A stretch of DNA of 64,000 bases from Neoarius graeffei (GCF_027579695.1 NC_083571.1:89129888-89193887); one strand, 5' to 3'; positions 1-11,084 are shown, counted from the stretch's first letter. Made by a program: numbers and translations. Notes: generated by a model from the sequence alone, not told the origin.

Positions 1-1106
1 GGTGTTTCCTAAATACTTGAAACTTCGAACGTTTTTTAAAGCATTTGACCCAATGCTCACTAGGCTTGGAAGTTCCATTACATATTCGTTAACATTAAAA
101 ACCATTGTTTCAGTCTTGGTATACGAGATTTGCATTCCAAACCGTCTAAAAGTGTTATCATAAATATTGAGCATATATTGCAATTCTTCTTTTGTTTTGC
201 ATTCTTATAACACTAGGTCATCTTACTCCAAGAACTTATATACTCAGTATTCTCGTACCAATCTACAAAAGAACTCATTTTCCCGTGTTGGTGTTAGGGT
301 ATGGAACCAGATTCCAACTTCTATAAAGATCTTCATCTAAACTGTCGTTCAAGAAAAAAGTCAGACACCACCTTTTTTCTGATTTAAGTAGATATGGATA
401 TGATGTTGACATCTCCAAACTCTTTCTACATAACTTTATTTCTATATATAATTAAGAGCTATATATATTTATTTATCTTAGTTTTAACTTTAAATATTAT
501 TTAATACCATGCATGAATTATTATCAGTATGACAAGTATACCTCTCTCTCTCTATTTTTTTTCAATGTTATTGAATGATATTACTGTACCTTTATATCGA
601 ATAACAAGTATTGTCTCCTCTTTTTCTTTTTGCTACCAAATAGTTGTTAATTTGTCAAGTATGTTTTATTATCTTTTTCATACATATTTAAGTATTATAT
701 TAATTCATATAAAATATTTTTTTTTCTTTGTAAACATGAGTCTGCCTTGATTAGCAGTGCGCTATTTGCAGACTCGTGTAGTCTATTATATGTTTATATG
801 TAATTGAAATAAAAGATTGATTGATTGAAGTGTGCATGCTCTCTACATAAACACTGTCTAGTGTAGACATCCCAAGTCTCCCGGAAGTCTCCCGCATATT
901 GATAGTGGCTCCCTGATGCCCGCAAATTGGATAATATCTCCTGGAATCTAGAGCAAGCGAGCAAGAGCGTGCATGCGAAACATTTATGTCTGTATCGCGC
1001 ATATGATGGAATGCGCGAGGGAGAGCGAGAGAGTCTGCGTGTGTGCCTGTTCATGTAACGCATGCTAGACAAAGAGCATCCTGATTGGTTTACAGACATC
1101 CAAACT

Positions 1107-1182
1107 CATTTCAGGGAGGTGTCGTAACACCCCCCTTCGCTGAGGGGAAAAAAGTCATGCGTCACGACACCTCCCTGAAATG
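1107..1182. repeat. perfect 19-bp inverted repeat with 38-bp loop
   Basis: The arm at 1107-1125 (CATTTCAGGGAGGTGTCGT) is exactly complementary to 1164-1182. The loop contains a C-run and a G-run (ACACCCCCC / GAGGGG). It may be the two ends of a tiny mobile element or a fragment of a larger one; no target duplication was recognised. Confidence 0.7.
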
Positions 1183-1600
1183 AATTTCTGCAGGCTGGGA
1201 TGTCTGCTAGTGCGCATGCTCCATTGTTCACAGACTCGTGTTTCTGCCTCCGTTTAACATGTCGCAATATATTAAGGCACAGCAACAGGTCTGAAAAGCT
1301 ACATTTCCCCCCATATGTTTCACAGTAACTCAAATATGGGTCAATATATGACAAAGCATTCAGTTGCTGTCCCACCAATAATCCCTGCAGGACAAGTTTT
1401 ACTTATGACATGTTAACTGAATTTAAGTTAGCTTAACCAAGCCAACTTTAGCATGAAGCTAGCGGTCCCATTCATTTTCGCCAGGTCACGGTATTTTGGA
1501 AAACTTCATAGGAAATTCATCACAGCCCGATTGTTGAGTGACATTAACCAAAGCTAGCAAACGTATACATGATCTGTTAAGGACTTCTTGTAACGTTAAC

Positions 1601-2118
1601 TTACCGTCGCAGAAATAGCAGCATGGTGAGCTTTAGATGACTCTTGAGGTCGGTTGTATTCTTGCCACGTAGTTTATAGCCACAGTGTCTACCTCTGTCT
1701 CCCACTACAAGGCATTCCGTTTTATTTTCTGCTGGATTACGTGTAAAGTATGTCCATAAATCATCGCGTCTTTTCCGCCCACCAAGCCCTTGTGCTGGCG
1801 TTGCCGCTGCCATGGTCCATGAACTGTGTGCACTGTGCCTGGTGGGCGTGGCCAAACAAGGACAGGATGCAGTGCATTGCTGATATTTTCAGCATTTGGC
1901 AGACAGGTTGCACGCACCGTTGGAGGAAATGCCATGCATTTTGATAGTCCTATAGCCAACCCACTAACATTTTCGTCTCGTCAACGAAAACAACAGATAC
2001 ATCTCGTCATATTTTCGTGATCAAAGAGTTATGTTTAGCTCGTCACTGTCTCGTTTTAGTCATGAAAAAAAGGTGCGTTAACGAAATAATTTCGTCATCG
2101 TTAACGAAAACAACACTG
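1601..2118 (-). mobile_element. hAT transposon 5' fragment with BED zinc-finger exon
   Basis: The minus strand at 1855-1601 reads a BED-finger start: an RRDDLWTYFTRNP block, then cysteines, then GKNTTDLKSHLK. This is the DNA-binding N-terminus of ZBED-like hAT transposases. The CxxC spacing is disturbed, so the copy is not intact. The end near 2118 reads CAGTGTTGTTTTCGTTAACG on the minus strand, a CAG-start terminus typical of fish hAT elements. The other end and the catalytic part were not found, so the element is truncated or spread over unrecognised sequence. Confidence 0.55.
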
Positions 2119-2331
2119 TCTCGGACTTTTGGACCTCACTGTCTATGATCTTTACCTTGTAATACTGGCTAATGTTCAGTCTGTCTTCCTAAAATAAGTA
2201 AAATATCAACAGTTTATGGTGCACAGTTTGAAAATACACAATAATAGTTGAACAGAAAATTATCTGTTGAAAGAATCAAGGGAGTAGAAATCAGTTGTTA
2301 ATCTCAAAATAATTTAACTGGAGTTATGAAC

Positions 2332-2474
2332 CTTGAGTAATACAGAGGATTTCTGCCATGTAAGTCCCATTGACCAGGTATGGAGACTCTCGATCTGGGA
2401 TTTTGTTCAGTTTGATCTCAGCAGTTTTCTCGTCAATGGATAGCCAGTTGTCTTGGTCAGAGCCTTTAACATAT
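2332..2474 (-). CDS. desmoglein B exon: EC4 segment
   Basis: Reads [22 protein letters not shown]..., ending ...MAEILCITQ, which matches the EC4 strand after the LPAH motif of desmogleins. The acceptor TCTCTCAG precedes 2474 and the donor GT follows 2332. Phase 2 in joins AA+A into a Lys codon with the previous exon; phase 1 out agrees with the start phase of the next exon type as seen in copy A at 61029. No stop codon is present in frame. Confidence 0.85.
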
Positions 2475-2698
2475 CTGAGAGAGGAAAACCAGACGTATAG
2501 TTCACATACAGAGATGGGTAACAAATAAAGGGAAAACATGAATACATTTGTGCAGAAATATAACGAGTGCAGATATTCCCACACAGATAGTGCCATTAAT
2601 TAATATTATAATGCTCTGTGTTATGTATGTCAGAATAGCTTAAAAAAAAGATTCTATTAATCAAATATGCCATGAAGAAAATAATAACAGGGACTCAC

Positions 2699-3003
2699 TT
2701 GACTCCATGAGCAGGTAATCCTGTATCTGGATCGATAGCGGTGTATGTTGTGAGGACCTTTTTTATATCAACCATCTTTCCATTTTCAGAAACTGGAACT
2801 GCCTTCACTTTGGGATTGAAGGTCGGGCCTTCAGGCTGATTCTTTACATTAACATTCATAGTGTAGACTTTACCACCACCACCACCACCGAGCATTCCTG
2901 TAGGTCCAGGTATCCCTGAAGGCTTATGTCCTGGGTAGAACTGAGCCACATTACTTATAATGATGCTCAGTTTCATGAGTTTTACTTGCTCATAATCTAC
3001 ACT
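2699..3003 (-). CDS. desmoglein B exon: EC3 end to EC4 start, Gly/Pro-rich insert
   Basis: Begins SVDYEQVKLMKLSIIISNVAQF and ends TYTAIDPDTGLPAHGV, standard desmoglein EC3/EC4 sequence (human DSG2 has [20 protein letters not shown] and FDEDTGLPAHARYVK at the same places). Acceptor GCTTTCAG, donor AA|GTGAGT, phase 0 to phase 2. In the middle is an insert reading SGIPGPTGMLGGGGGG, which is Gly/Pro-rich and partly a GGT codon repeat (plus-strand ACC repeats near 2871-2889). Human DSG2 has a short charged loop there instead. Confidence 0.85.
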
Positions 3004-3193
3004 CTGAAAGCAAAGCACATTGGTTACTTCTTCTGCACAGTACAAGCACTCACACTGAAATGAACATCATTCTTCAGATCACAATGTCACACTAAGGCAA
3101 TATGATGTTAGAAGTGGCATATTTGTCCTAATTTATAGCAATATAAGCCTGGTGATCAAGACAGGAAAATTGGGGAAATAAAACATTGACAAC

Positions 3194-3379
3194 CTTGACA
3201 AGCATCAGGATTCCCTCGTTGGTCTTTGGATCAGTGACTATATTAAAATGCCCACCCCCATTGCCTGACACAATGGTGTACACAGCCTGCCAGTTTTCAG
3301 TGTTTGGCAAGTCCAGACCAGTAGCTTTCAATCTCATCACCTCCACATTCTCTGTGTTCTCCTCAACACTGACTTGAAA
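3194..3379 (-). CDS. desmoglein B exon: EC3
   Basis: 62 codons from FQVSVEENTENVEVMRLKA to TNEGILMLVK, in phase 0 at both ends. The SGNGGGHFNI...TDPKTNEGI block is the conserved EC3 sequence of desmogleins ([20 protein letters not shown] in human DSG2). Acceptor GTGTACAG, donor AAG|GTTGTC, which is a weak donor. Confidence 0.87.
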
Positions 3380-3539
3380 CTGTACACAGAAGGACCAACA
3401 AATAGGGATAACTGTCTCACTGGCCCATCAAAAGTGATTATATTTCTGTGCCTTGCATATTACATTCTCGACAACTACTGTCAAATTTCACAACACTGGA
3501 ATGAGTAGGAACACAGGGATTAAACAGGTGCCGCCTTAC

Positions 3540-3674
3540 TGAGTCCTGCTCCAGTACTGGGATGTTATCATTGACATCCTTGATCTGAATAGTTAATGTT
3601 GTTGTCGCTGTGTTGCAACCTTGACCCCCATTGAGGTCTAAGGCTCTTATAGTAAGCTTATACTGGTCAACTTT
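3540..3674 (-). CDS. desmoglein B exon: EC2 end with DVNDN calcium motif
   Basis: 45 codons from KVDQYKLTIRALDLNGG to IQIKDVNDNIPVLEQDS. The DxNDN motif is the calcium-binding linker between EC2 and EC3. Acceptor CTCTACAG, donor TCA|GTAAGG, phase 0 at both ends. The fit to the family is good. Confidence 0.87.
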
Positions 3675-3820
3675 CTGTAGAGAGATAGGTATTATAACAA
3701 GACACTCATCTTTTCAAAATATTAGGTTACAATAAAGACAATCTCTCTTTATTGATTGTAGCAGATTTATGATAGCATTCTGTACAAAATTCCAGCCTTG
3801 ACCAGTGTGTGGTGCCTCAC

Positions 3821-3979
3821 CTCTCGGTCCAAGTTTTTATTATTAACAATCACTTCTCCATTCGGATAAATATCAAACATCTTTCCTGGAGGGTTCTCAT
3901 CAACAATCTCATAGGAGATCTGAGAGTTGATATTCCCAGGTTCATCAGCATCTGTTGCTGTTACTTTCATTAGTCGTAC
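3821..3979 (-). CDS. desmoglein B exon: EC2, entry frame does not match the exon before it
   Basis: Reads VRLMKVTATDADEPGNINSQ... to VIVNNKNLDRE, with the calcium-site motifs TDADEP and LDRE. The donor GAG|GTGAGG is good and phase 0. The only plausible acceptor, ATGTTTAG before 3979, gives a phase-0 start, but the preceding exon leaves one base over. Comparison with human DSG2 (TLVMKINATDADEP) suggests a one-base gain or two-base loss in GTACGACTAATG. An internal AG 21 nt downstream would restore frame but drop the LMKVT strand. Confidence 0.75.
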
Positions 3980-4130
3980 CTAAACATTTCATAAGTCATG
4001 TTTACACTTATCTACCACCATTATTCTAATCTCATTACCTCCTTGTGTTTTATGCAACATCTGCAGACCTACGAAAGTGTCAATTTCAAATTCTTTTAAA
4101 AAAAGGTCATGTCAATTATTTCACACTTGC

Positions 4131-4272
4131 CTTTATTGCTGAGCTCATTCACAGATCCTGTGCTGATGGGTAAGAAGATGGGAGGATTGTCATTCTGATC
4201 TTGCACCTTTACTCTCAGCTGAATTTCATTCTCTGCTATTGATCCATTAGTGTACATCGCAATTCCAGAGAG
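4131..4272 (-). CDS. desmoglein B exon: EC1-EC2 linker, GC splice donor
   Basis: 47 codons plus one base, from LSGIAMYTNGSIAENEIQLRV to STGSVNELSNK, with the calcium linker VQDQNDNPPIF. The acceptor is CTTAACAG. The exon end reads AAAG followed by GCAAGTGT, a match to the minor GC-AG intron class (AG|GCAAGT), with no GT donor in a usable frame. Phase 1 out conflicts with the phase-0 start of the next exon. Confidence 0.8.
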
Positions 4273-4369
4273 CTGTTAAGCCCATCATCATCAGAAAGGT
4301 ATCACTATCATTACTGCCATCACCATCCTGTTTATAAGTTATATCAGTGCTCAGTGACTCTTAACTTAC

Positions 4370-4531
4370 ATTGTACTGGGAAATGACCTCTCGGTCCAGG
4401 ATCCCAGTTACTTTAACGTTGCCAGTGGAAGGGTCCACAATGAACAAGTTATAGGGTGGCTTGTCTGCACCGATGCCCTTTAAAGCATATCTTAATGGGA
4501 CCTGACTTTCATTCGTTCTGTCTGAACGAAT
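4370..4531 (-). CDS. desmoglein B exon: EC1
   Basis: 54 codons from IRSDRTNESQVPLRYALKG to ILDREVISQYN. The KGIGADKPPYNLFIVDPSTG stretch corresponds to KGITEPPFGIFVFNKDTG in human DSG2, and DRE is a calcium ligand motif. The acceptor follows a T-run (TTTTAAAG); the donor is AAT|GTAAGT. Phase 0 at both ends. Confidence 0.88.
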
Positions 4532-4673
4532 CTTTAAAAAAAAAAAATTGTCAGGGATTAAAAAGATCAAGTATGTAATAAACTGATAAAAAACATTTTT
4601 CTCAAAAATCGAAGAGTAGAAAACTAAAATTAAATGTATTAATTAAAATTCATTAAAGAGAAAACATTCTCAC

Positions 4674-4802
4674 CCTGGCAATAAAGGGCTTTTTAGTGTA
4701 GTCTACATTCTCCTCCAAAATTTGTGGAGGGACAATCCATTCTCTCCTGTGCCTTTGGAGGAGTACAGAGTAGTCTGATTTGGCTCCAGCTTCAAACACA
4801 CA
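4674..4802 (-). CDS. desmoglein B exon: prodomain end, cleavage site and EC1 start
   Basis: 43 codons from CVFEAGAKSDYSVLL through QRHRREWIVPPQILEENVDY to FIAR. RR|EW is the proprotein-convertase cleavage site that exposes the adhesive tryptophan at position 2 of the mature cadherin. The REWIVPP form points to desmoglein rather than desmocollin. Acceptor TTCTCCTAG, donor AGG|GTGAGA. The preceding exon was not found nearby; the signal-peptide exon is about 40 kb upstream. Confidence 0.88.
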
Positions 4803-6193
4803 CTAGGAGAAAAGACAAAGAAGTATTTGAAATGTAGTTCATTTTTTAAAATATCACAAAGATCTATGGTTGCCACAGATTTATTTATATTGAGGTTAGT
4901 GTCAGTCTTCTCTGTTCATATATGCACAAAATACATCATTCATACAGGCATTATTTAGTGACTTTAAAAAAAACAACCTTATTTACATATCTTTATGTAG
5001 GTGGATGTGAGATAAGGCAACTGCCATTGTAAATACAGAATGTATGTTTACTACTGATGTTAAATAATAGGAACAAGATCAGTGAAGCTTTGGACCTCCA
5101 GACACTACAAGTAGCCCATGTTATTTTTACTGATTTTATAACCCCCCCCCAAAAAAATTATATTGACTGATGTGAGATTTGACAACTAGCATTGCAGACT
5201 AAAAACAGGCAACGCTACAGTGCTAATCATATGACTCAAAATGTTAAAATTTATTCTATGTTAAATAATTTTCATTAATTTGACACTCATACCATTACTG
5301 TTCCTTCGTTGGATTTGCACATATATAAAATTTGTTTACTTATTTTTAACAAAATTTGTAAATTTAATGGGAGAAATATGGGTAAATCACTGCAAAATAG
5401 GAACAAGAATGCTTGGGGCCTACGGACATTACAAGGGGCCTACGGACACTACAAACAAGTATTCAAGTTTTATCACTATGTATTAATCCAATTTATGTTG
5501 AGTGCTTATGTTTGATAAAAAGTATCCAACAACAAATAGCAACATACCAATAATGATCAAACATGGCATCCATTCTATGATTTAGTACCAGGCCTACGGA
5601 CACTACAGATTTTTTTAGGCAAAATTACATGGGTTCAGGATCAGGTGACAAGACCTAGTATTTGTAAACAATCGGATAACTACTGATTCAAACACAGAGA
5701 CATCATATGCTTGCTTATAAATTACATTTTGATAATATATCTCACACTTTAGTCTTTTAGAAAGACTCATTTTTGTCAGAAAATATATAATCATGCAAAA
5801 TGACGCTCAACATGATTTCATTTTTAAATAATACTGTGTGACATTTACTCAATGAACATGAAAAAAATAAATGTGATAAAAGAAAAAACATGAATTTTAC
5901 TCATATTTGCAATTAATTTAAACATTTTTTACATTTAAAATATCAATAACTAGCAAGTGCAACATCATTACATCAAATTTATGATAAATTTGGATCACAT
6001 AATTAGTCAGAAATTTGGACTCGATTGATCAATTTCCACAATTTTTTTTAGGGATTTTAGATCCAACATAGTTACAAAATTTCCATTACTCTTCATGATA
6101 GACAAGCAAACTCATATGATGTAGGATACAGATACTCGATACTAACAGTAATTGGTACACCTGATTGTGCTGTAGCCAATTGGAAATCTGGGA
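4803..6193. repeat. intron with degenerate tandem repeats
   Basis: No exon recognised. The stretch holds a diverged repeat whose clearest copies of GGCCTACGGACACTACA are at about 5417, 5437 and 5591. A weaker relative (GGACCTCCAGACACTACAAG) lies near 5092. Flanking text (AATAGGAACAAGA, GATGTGAGAT) also recurs. The rest is AT-rich and featureless. Confidence 0.5.
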
Positions 6194-6229
6194 TTTTTTT
6201 TTTTTTAATTTACTCATATCTTCTTCCGC

Positions 6230-7957
6230 TTATCCGGGGCCGGGTCGTGGAGGCAGCAGTCTGAGCATGGAAGCCCAAACTTCCCTTTCCCCAGACACTG
6301 CCGCCAACTCCTCGGGAAGAACACCGAGGCGTTCCCAGGCCAACCGAGAGACATTGCCCCTCCAGCGTGTCCTGGGTCTTCCCCGGGGCCTCCTCCCAGG
6401 GGGACATGCCTGGAACACCTCCCCAGGGAGGCGTCCAAGAAGCATCTGAAAGAGATGCCCAAGCCACCTCAGCTGATTCCTCTCGATGTGGAGGAGCAGC
6501 GGCTCTACTTCGAGCTCCTCCTGAGTGACTGTGCTTCTCACCCTCTCTCTAAGGGAGCGCCCAGCCACCCTGCGAAGGAAACTCATTTCGGTCGCTTGTA
6601 TCCGCGATCTTGTTCTTTCGGTCATTACCCAAAGCTCATGACCATAGGTGAGAGTCGGAACGTAGATTGACCGGTAAATCGAGAGCTTCGCCTTTTGGCT
6701 CAGCTCCTTCTTCACCATGACAGACCGGTAAAGCGACCGCATCACTGCGGAGGCCGTACCGATGCACCTGTCAATCTCACGCTCTATCCTTCCCTCACTT
6801 GTGAATAAGATCCAGAGATACTTAAACTCCTCCACTTGAGGCAGAACTTCTCCACCAACCTGAAGAGGGAAAGCCACCCTTTTCCGGTTGAGAACCATGG
6901 TCTCGGACTTGGAGGTGCTGATTCTCATCCCAGCCACTTCACACTTGACTGCAAACTGCCCCAGTGCATGCTGAAGGTCCTGGTTTGAAGAAGCCAACAG
7001 GACATCATCTGCAAAAAGCAGGGATGAAATCCTGTGGTTCCCAAACAGGATTCCTTCCGGCCTCTGGCTGCGCCTAGAAATTCTGTCCATAAAAATTATG
7101 AACAGAACCGATGACAAAGGGCAGCCCTGTCGGAGTCCAACATGCACTGGGAACAGGTCTGACTTACTGCCAGCAATGCGAACCAGACTCCTGCTCCGTT
7201 CGTACAGGGACCGGACAGCCCTTAGCAAAGAGCCCCGAACCCCATACTCCCGAAGCACCCCCCACAGGATACCACGAGGGAAACGGTTCAATGCCTTCTC
7301 CAGATCCACAAAGCACATGTGGATTGGTTGGGCAAACTCCCATGAACCCTCGAGCACCCTATGAAGGGTATAGAGCTGGTCTAGTGTTCCGTGACCAGGA
7401 CGAAAACTGCATTGTTCCTCCTGGATCCAAGGTTCGACTATGGGCCAAATTCTCCTCTCCAGTACCCTGGAGTAAACCTTCCCGGGGAGGCTGAGAAGTG
7501 TGATTCCCCTATAATTGGAGCACACTCGCCAGTCCCCTTTCTTAAAAAGGGGGACCACCACCCCAGTCTACCACTCCAGAGGCACTGTCCCTGACCGCCA
7601 CGCGATGTTGCAGAGGCGTGTCAGCCAAGACAGCCCCACAACATCCAGAGACTTGAGATACTTGGGGCGGATCTCATCCACCCCCGGTGCCTTGCCACCG
7701 AGGAGCTTGCAAACCACCTCAGTGACTTCGGCTTGTGTAATGGATGAGTCCACCCCTGAGTCATTAGCCTCCGCTTCCTCAATGGAAGACGTGACGGTGG
7801 GATTGAGGAGATCCTCGAAGTATTCCTTCCACCGCCCGACAATGTCCCCAGTCAAGGTCAACAGCTCCCCACCCGCACTGTAAACAGTGTTGGCAGAGTA
7901 CTGCTTCCCCTCCTGAGGTGCCGGATGGTTTGCCAGAATTTCTTCGAGGCTGACCAA
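6230..7957 (-). pseudogene. LINE reverse transcriptase, interrupted
   Basis: Fingers/palm motifs are visible: SNYRGITLLSLPGK, FVDLEKALNRFPRG (motif A), GLRQGCPLSSVLFIIFMDRI (motif B), LLFADDVLLASS (motif C, FADD) and a C-terminal ...GRLPGEVFQACPPGRRPRG region near the 3' end. A TAG at about 7562-7567 interrupts LEW*TGVV where related copies keep the frame open. Motif A has ALNR where relatives have AFDR. The FADD loop is one residue short compared with what I remember of the family. Not expected to be active. Confidence 0.88.
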
Positions 7958-8235
7958 TAGGCCTCCTCCATGGCCTCACCAAACTCCTCCCAGTTCCGAG
8001 TTTTTGCCTCCGCAACTGCCCGAGCTGCGGCACGCCTGGCCTGCCGATACCCGTCAGCTGCCTCAGGAGTCCTGGAGGTCAACATGGCCCGATAGAACTC
8101 CTCCTTCAGCTTGACGGCATCCCTTACTTCCGGTGTCCACCACCGGGTTCAGAGATTGCCACCACGACAGGCACCGGAGGCCTTGCGGCCACAGCTCTGA
8201 ACAGCCGTGTCGACAATGGAGGCAGAGAACATGGT

Positions 8236-9175
8236 TCACTCAGACTCAATGTCCCCTGCCTCCCTCGGAAGCTGGGAGAAGCTCTCCCAGAGGTGGGAGT
8301 TAAAGACCTCCCTGACAGAGTGCTCGGCCAGACGTTCCCAGCAGACCCTCACCATACGTTTGGGCCTGCCAGGTCTGTCTGGCTTCCTCCTCTGCCAGCG
8401 GATCCAACTCCCCACCAGGTGGTGATCAGTTGACAGCTCAGCCCCTCTCTTCACCCAAGTGTCCAAGACATAGGGCCGGAGAGCCGATGAAACAACAACA
8501 AAGTCGATCATCGACCTCCAACCTAAGGTGTCCTGGTGCCACGTGCACTTATGGACAGCCCTATGCTTGAACATGGTGTTCGTTATGGACAAACCGTGAC
8601 TAGCACAGAAGTCCAATAACAAAACACCACTCGGGTTCAGATCAGGGAGGCCGTTCCTCCCAATCACGCCCCTCCAGGTGTCACTGTTGTCGCCCACGTG
8701 AGTGTTGAAGTCCCCCAGTAGAACAATGGAGTCCCCAGTCTGAGCACCCCTCAGTACCTCTCCCAGGGACTCCAAGAAGGCTGGATACTCTATACTGCTA
8801 TTTGGCCCATAAGCACAAACAGCAAGAGCCCTCTCCCCGATCCGAAGGCGCAGAGAGGCGACCCTCTCGTTCACTGGGGTAAACTCCAACACATGGCGGC
8901 TGAGCTGGGGAGCTATAAGCAAGCCCACACCAGCCCGCCACCACTCACCATGGGCGACTCCAGAGAAGTGGAGAGTCCAGCCCCTCTCGAGGAGCTGGGT
9001 TCCAGAGCCCAAACTGTGCATGGAGGTGAGCCCGACTATCTCTAGCTGGTACCTCTCAACCTCCCGCACAAACTCAGGCTCTTTCCCCCCCAGCGAAGTG
9101 ACATTCCATGTCCCAACAGCTAGCCGCTGTATTCGGGGATCAGGTCGTCGAGGCCCCTGCCATGTATGACGAGAC
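8236..9175 (-). pseudogene. LINE APE-like endonuclease
   Basis: Motifs in order: [65 protein letters not shown] and the catalytic-end [13 protein letters not shown]. These match the endonuclease/exonuclease/phosphatase fold used by LINEs to nick target DNA. The frame differs from that of the reverse transcriptase at 7957, so at least one frameshift lies between 8236 and 7957. The element's 5' end (untranslated region and start) is missing. Confidence 0.85.
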
Positions 9176-9196
9176 TGAATGGGACAACTGTTATTA

Positions 9197-9580
9197 TATC
9201 CACATTCACTGGATTTTGAGAAACAGAGCATTTTTATTTTTTGCAAATTTCATAAACAAAAATTTTATACAAAACGTCCCTAATCATTTCCACTTAGAAT
9301 GTAATCAAACCAGCGAAATGACAGTAGCAATTTGTGAAAAATGCAATAATAATTATTGAAGAAAAAGATATGTTCTTACAATCAAATACTTTGTCATATT
9401 TTGTTGCTTTTTTATATTTTGGGATCTTGTTTTCGAGTAGAGTTTTTATTTCATCCTTGGTTGGTTCAGCAACACACTCCGCCATTTTGTTTTTCTCTAC
9501 TCACGGTATGTGAGCTGATAGCCTAATAGTAGAGTAGCCAGTCAGAGCACACGATTGCTCATATCCAGTGAATGTGGATA
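9197..9580. mobile_element. 384-bp element with perfect 18-bp terminal inverted repeats and a Crypton-like exon
   Basis: TATCCACATTCACTGGAT at 9197-9214 is exactly complementary to 9563-9580. Inside, on the minus strand at 9485-9294, a reading frame starts MAECVAEPTKDEIKTLLENK, continues KKATKYDKVFD and meets a splice-donor-like GTAAGAAC. The layout resembles the first exon of Crypton/KIAA1958-like proteins, but Cryptons lack inverted ends, so the family is open. Non-autonomous. Confidence 0.6.
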
Positions 9581-9950
9581 GAATAAACTGCCTTGTTCCT
9601 ATGAGAACAAAAGGAACAAACATTTGTCTGTAACCACAAAGTAGTAACCGGTCAAGTGATCTCATAGTTGGCAAGTGCACTGAAGAACAGCCTGAACCAG
9701 ATCAGCAGTAAGCAACAAACACTTCTGGTGAATTTAACAAACAGGCTGCAGCCCATTGTGGCTACCTTTTGACAATAGGATGGCAATAAGGTAAAGTTAA
9801 GACTAGTGGTTCAGTGTCGTTTTGGAAGTTTTAGCTCTTTTCCGTACTCTGCTCAGCTCACCATAAACATCCCACAGCTCGGCTCCCTAACTGCCAACAT
9901 TTTTACTTCCCCAAAACCAGTCACTGTTATTGGTCTCTGCATTTCAATGG
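9581..9950. other. intron sequence, nothing recognised
   Basis: Unique-looking sequence between the small inverted-repeat element and the giant hAT. No exon, tRNA or repeat was recognised. Confidence 0.4.
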
Positions 9951-10663
9951 GAAACTTCCAGAGGTGGAAAGAGTACTAAAATATTATACTCAAGTACAAG
10001 TACTGTTACTCTGATGAAATTTTACTTAAGTACAAGTAAAGTTACCAGACAAAAAAATCTACAAGTAAAAGTAAAAAGTAGATCATTTAAAATGTACTTT
10101 GAGTAAAAGTAAAACGTTACTTTTAACAATGGGTGTTTTCTGCCTCCATTGTGTTGTGCAAAAATGAAAAAGAAGAGGAAACAAGGATATATGTACATCT
10201 CAACCCAGATGTTTTATTTAAAGGAAGTGTATCAAATTGAATGCTTAGGATAATGCTGCATTAAAACTGAGACAAACAAAAAAGGTCAATACACACAGTC
10301 ATGTCGTATACATCGCCCTGACCACACACAAAGCATTGTACATGAAATATGAAAGTGAAATGTTGCACCGAAATCTCGTAGCTTGCCTGTGTGCATGGTG
10401 TGTTATTGAACAATTCAATTCAAACATTATTTGTTTTGCTTGGTATTCCTTTCTGGCCTGTTGGATGCAGAATGGTAGGAGGACTGATCAAGTCAGGTTG
10501 GCGAGCTAACTTGCTTGCATGATTAGCCAACCGAATAACAGACTAGTTACCGTTATGTTACAGTACCAACAGGTTGCTACTTCAACATTAGCAATGCCAT
10601 CCACTATTTTTGGAATATAACCAGCCTATTGTCGGTTTTACTATGGAAAGGAAACATTATGAT

Positions 10664-11058
10664 CAGGGGCGCAGATACGTTTTTTGAACTGGGGGGGACA
10701 AAAAACTGGGGGGACAAAGCTGCCAGCAAACCAACCCCAACCCCGATATGCCTGTCAAACTTGTTGTGGGTAACCATAGCAACCAAGCTCGAGCTCGCAA
10801 CCTGTGCAGTCTGCGCAGCTCAACCAACCGAATATCAGTCTTTGTTTTATGTGAGTTGTTGCAACTATGTATACACTGCTGTGCACCTCAATAAACCGAA
10901 TGGTAATTAGTCTTTTGATTTTTCCGTGAGGTTTGCCTTATGCAAAGAAAGACAGCATAGACGTTTTTTCCTCCCTATAAGTGGGGGGGACCGAACGAGG
11001 TGAATTTAAATCTGGGTGGGACGAATCCCACCCGTCCCACCCTCTATCTGTGCCCGTG
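10664..11058. mobile_element. 395-bp non-autonomous hAT
   Basis: Left terminus CAGGGGCGCAGATA and right terminus (minus strand CACGGGCACAGATA) are imperfect inverted repeats, flanked by an exact 8-bp duplication ATTATGAT at 10656-10663 and 11059-11066. There is no coding capacity. It is inserted just beyond the donor of the BED-finger exon of the surrounding hAT. Confidence 0.88.
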
Positions 11059-11084
11059 ATTATGATGCCAATGACAATACTTAC

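Larger units (their letters stand above)
1..2331. other. intron of desmoglein copy B, no exon seen
   Basis: AT-rich sequence downstream (on the minus strand) of the last visible exon of desmoglein B. The next expected exon, the EC4/EC5 junction in phase 1, is not visible here and probably lies beyond the left edge. The stretch holds a perfect hairpin near 1107-1182 and the 5' part of a hAT transposon near 1601-2118. I see no other gene. Confidence 0.6.
6194..9178 (-). mobile_element. non-LTR retrotransposon (APE-type LINE), 5'-truncated and decayed
   Basis: The minus strand carries an APE-like endonuclease region (9175-8236) followed by a reverse transcriptase (7957-6230), then a short 3' end and a poly-A tract (the plus-strand T-run near 6194-6206). 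The order EN-RT-polyA is that of LINE ORF2. An abundant fish family has the same NYRGITLLSLPGKVYSRVLE signature; I do not assign its clade. It lies in the first large intron of desmoglein B, in the same orientation as the gene. No clear target duplication was found. Confidence 0.88.
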
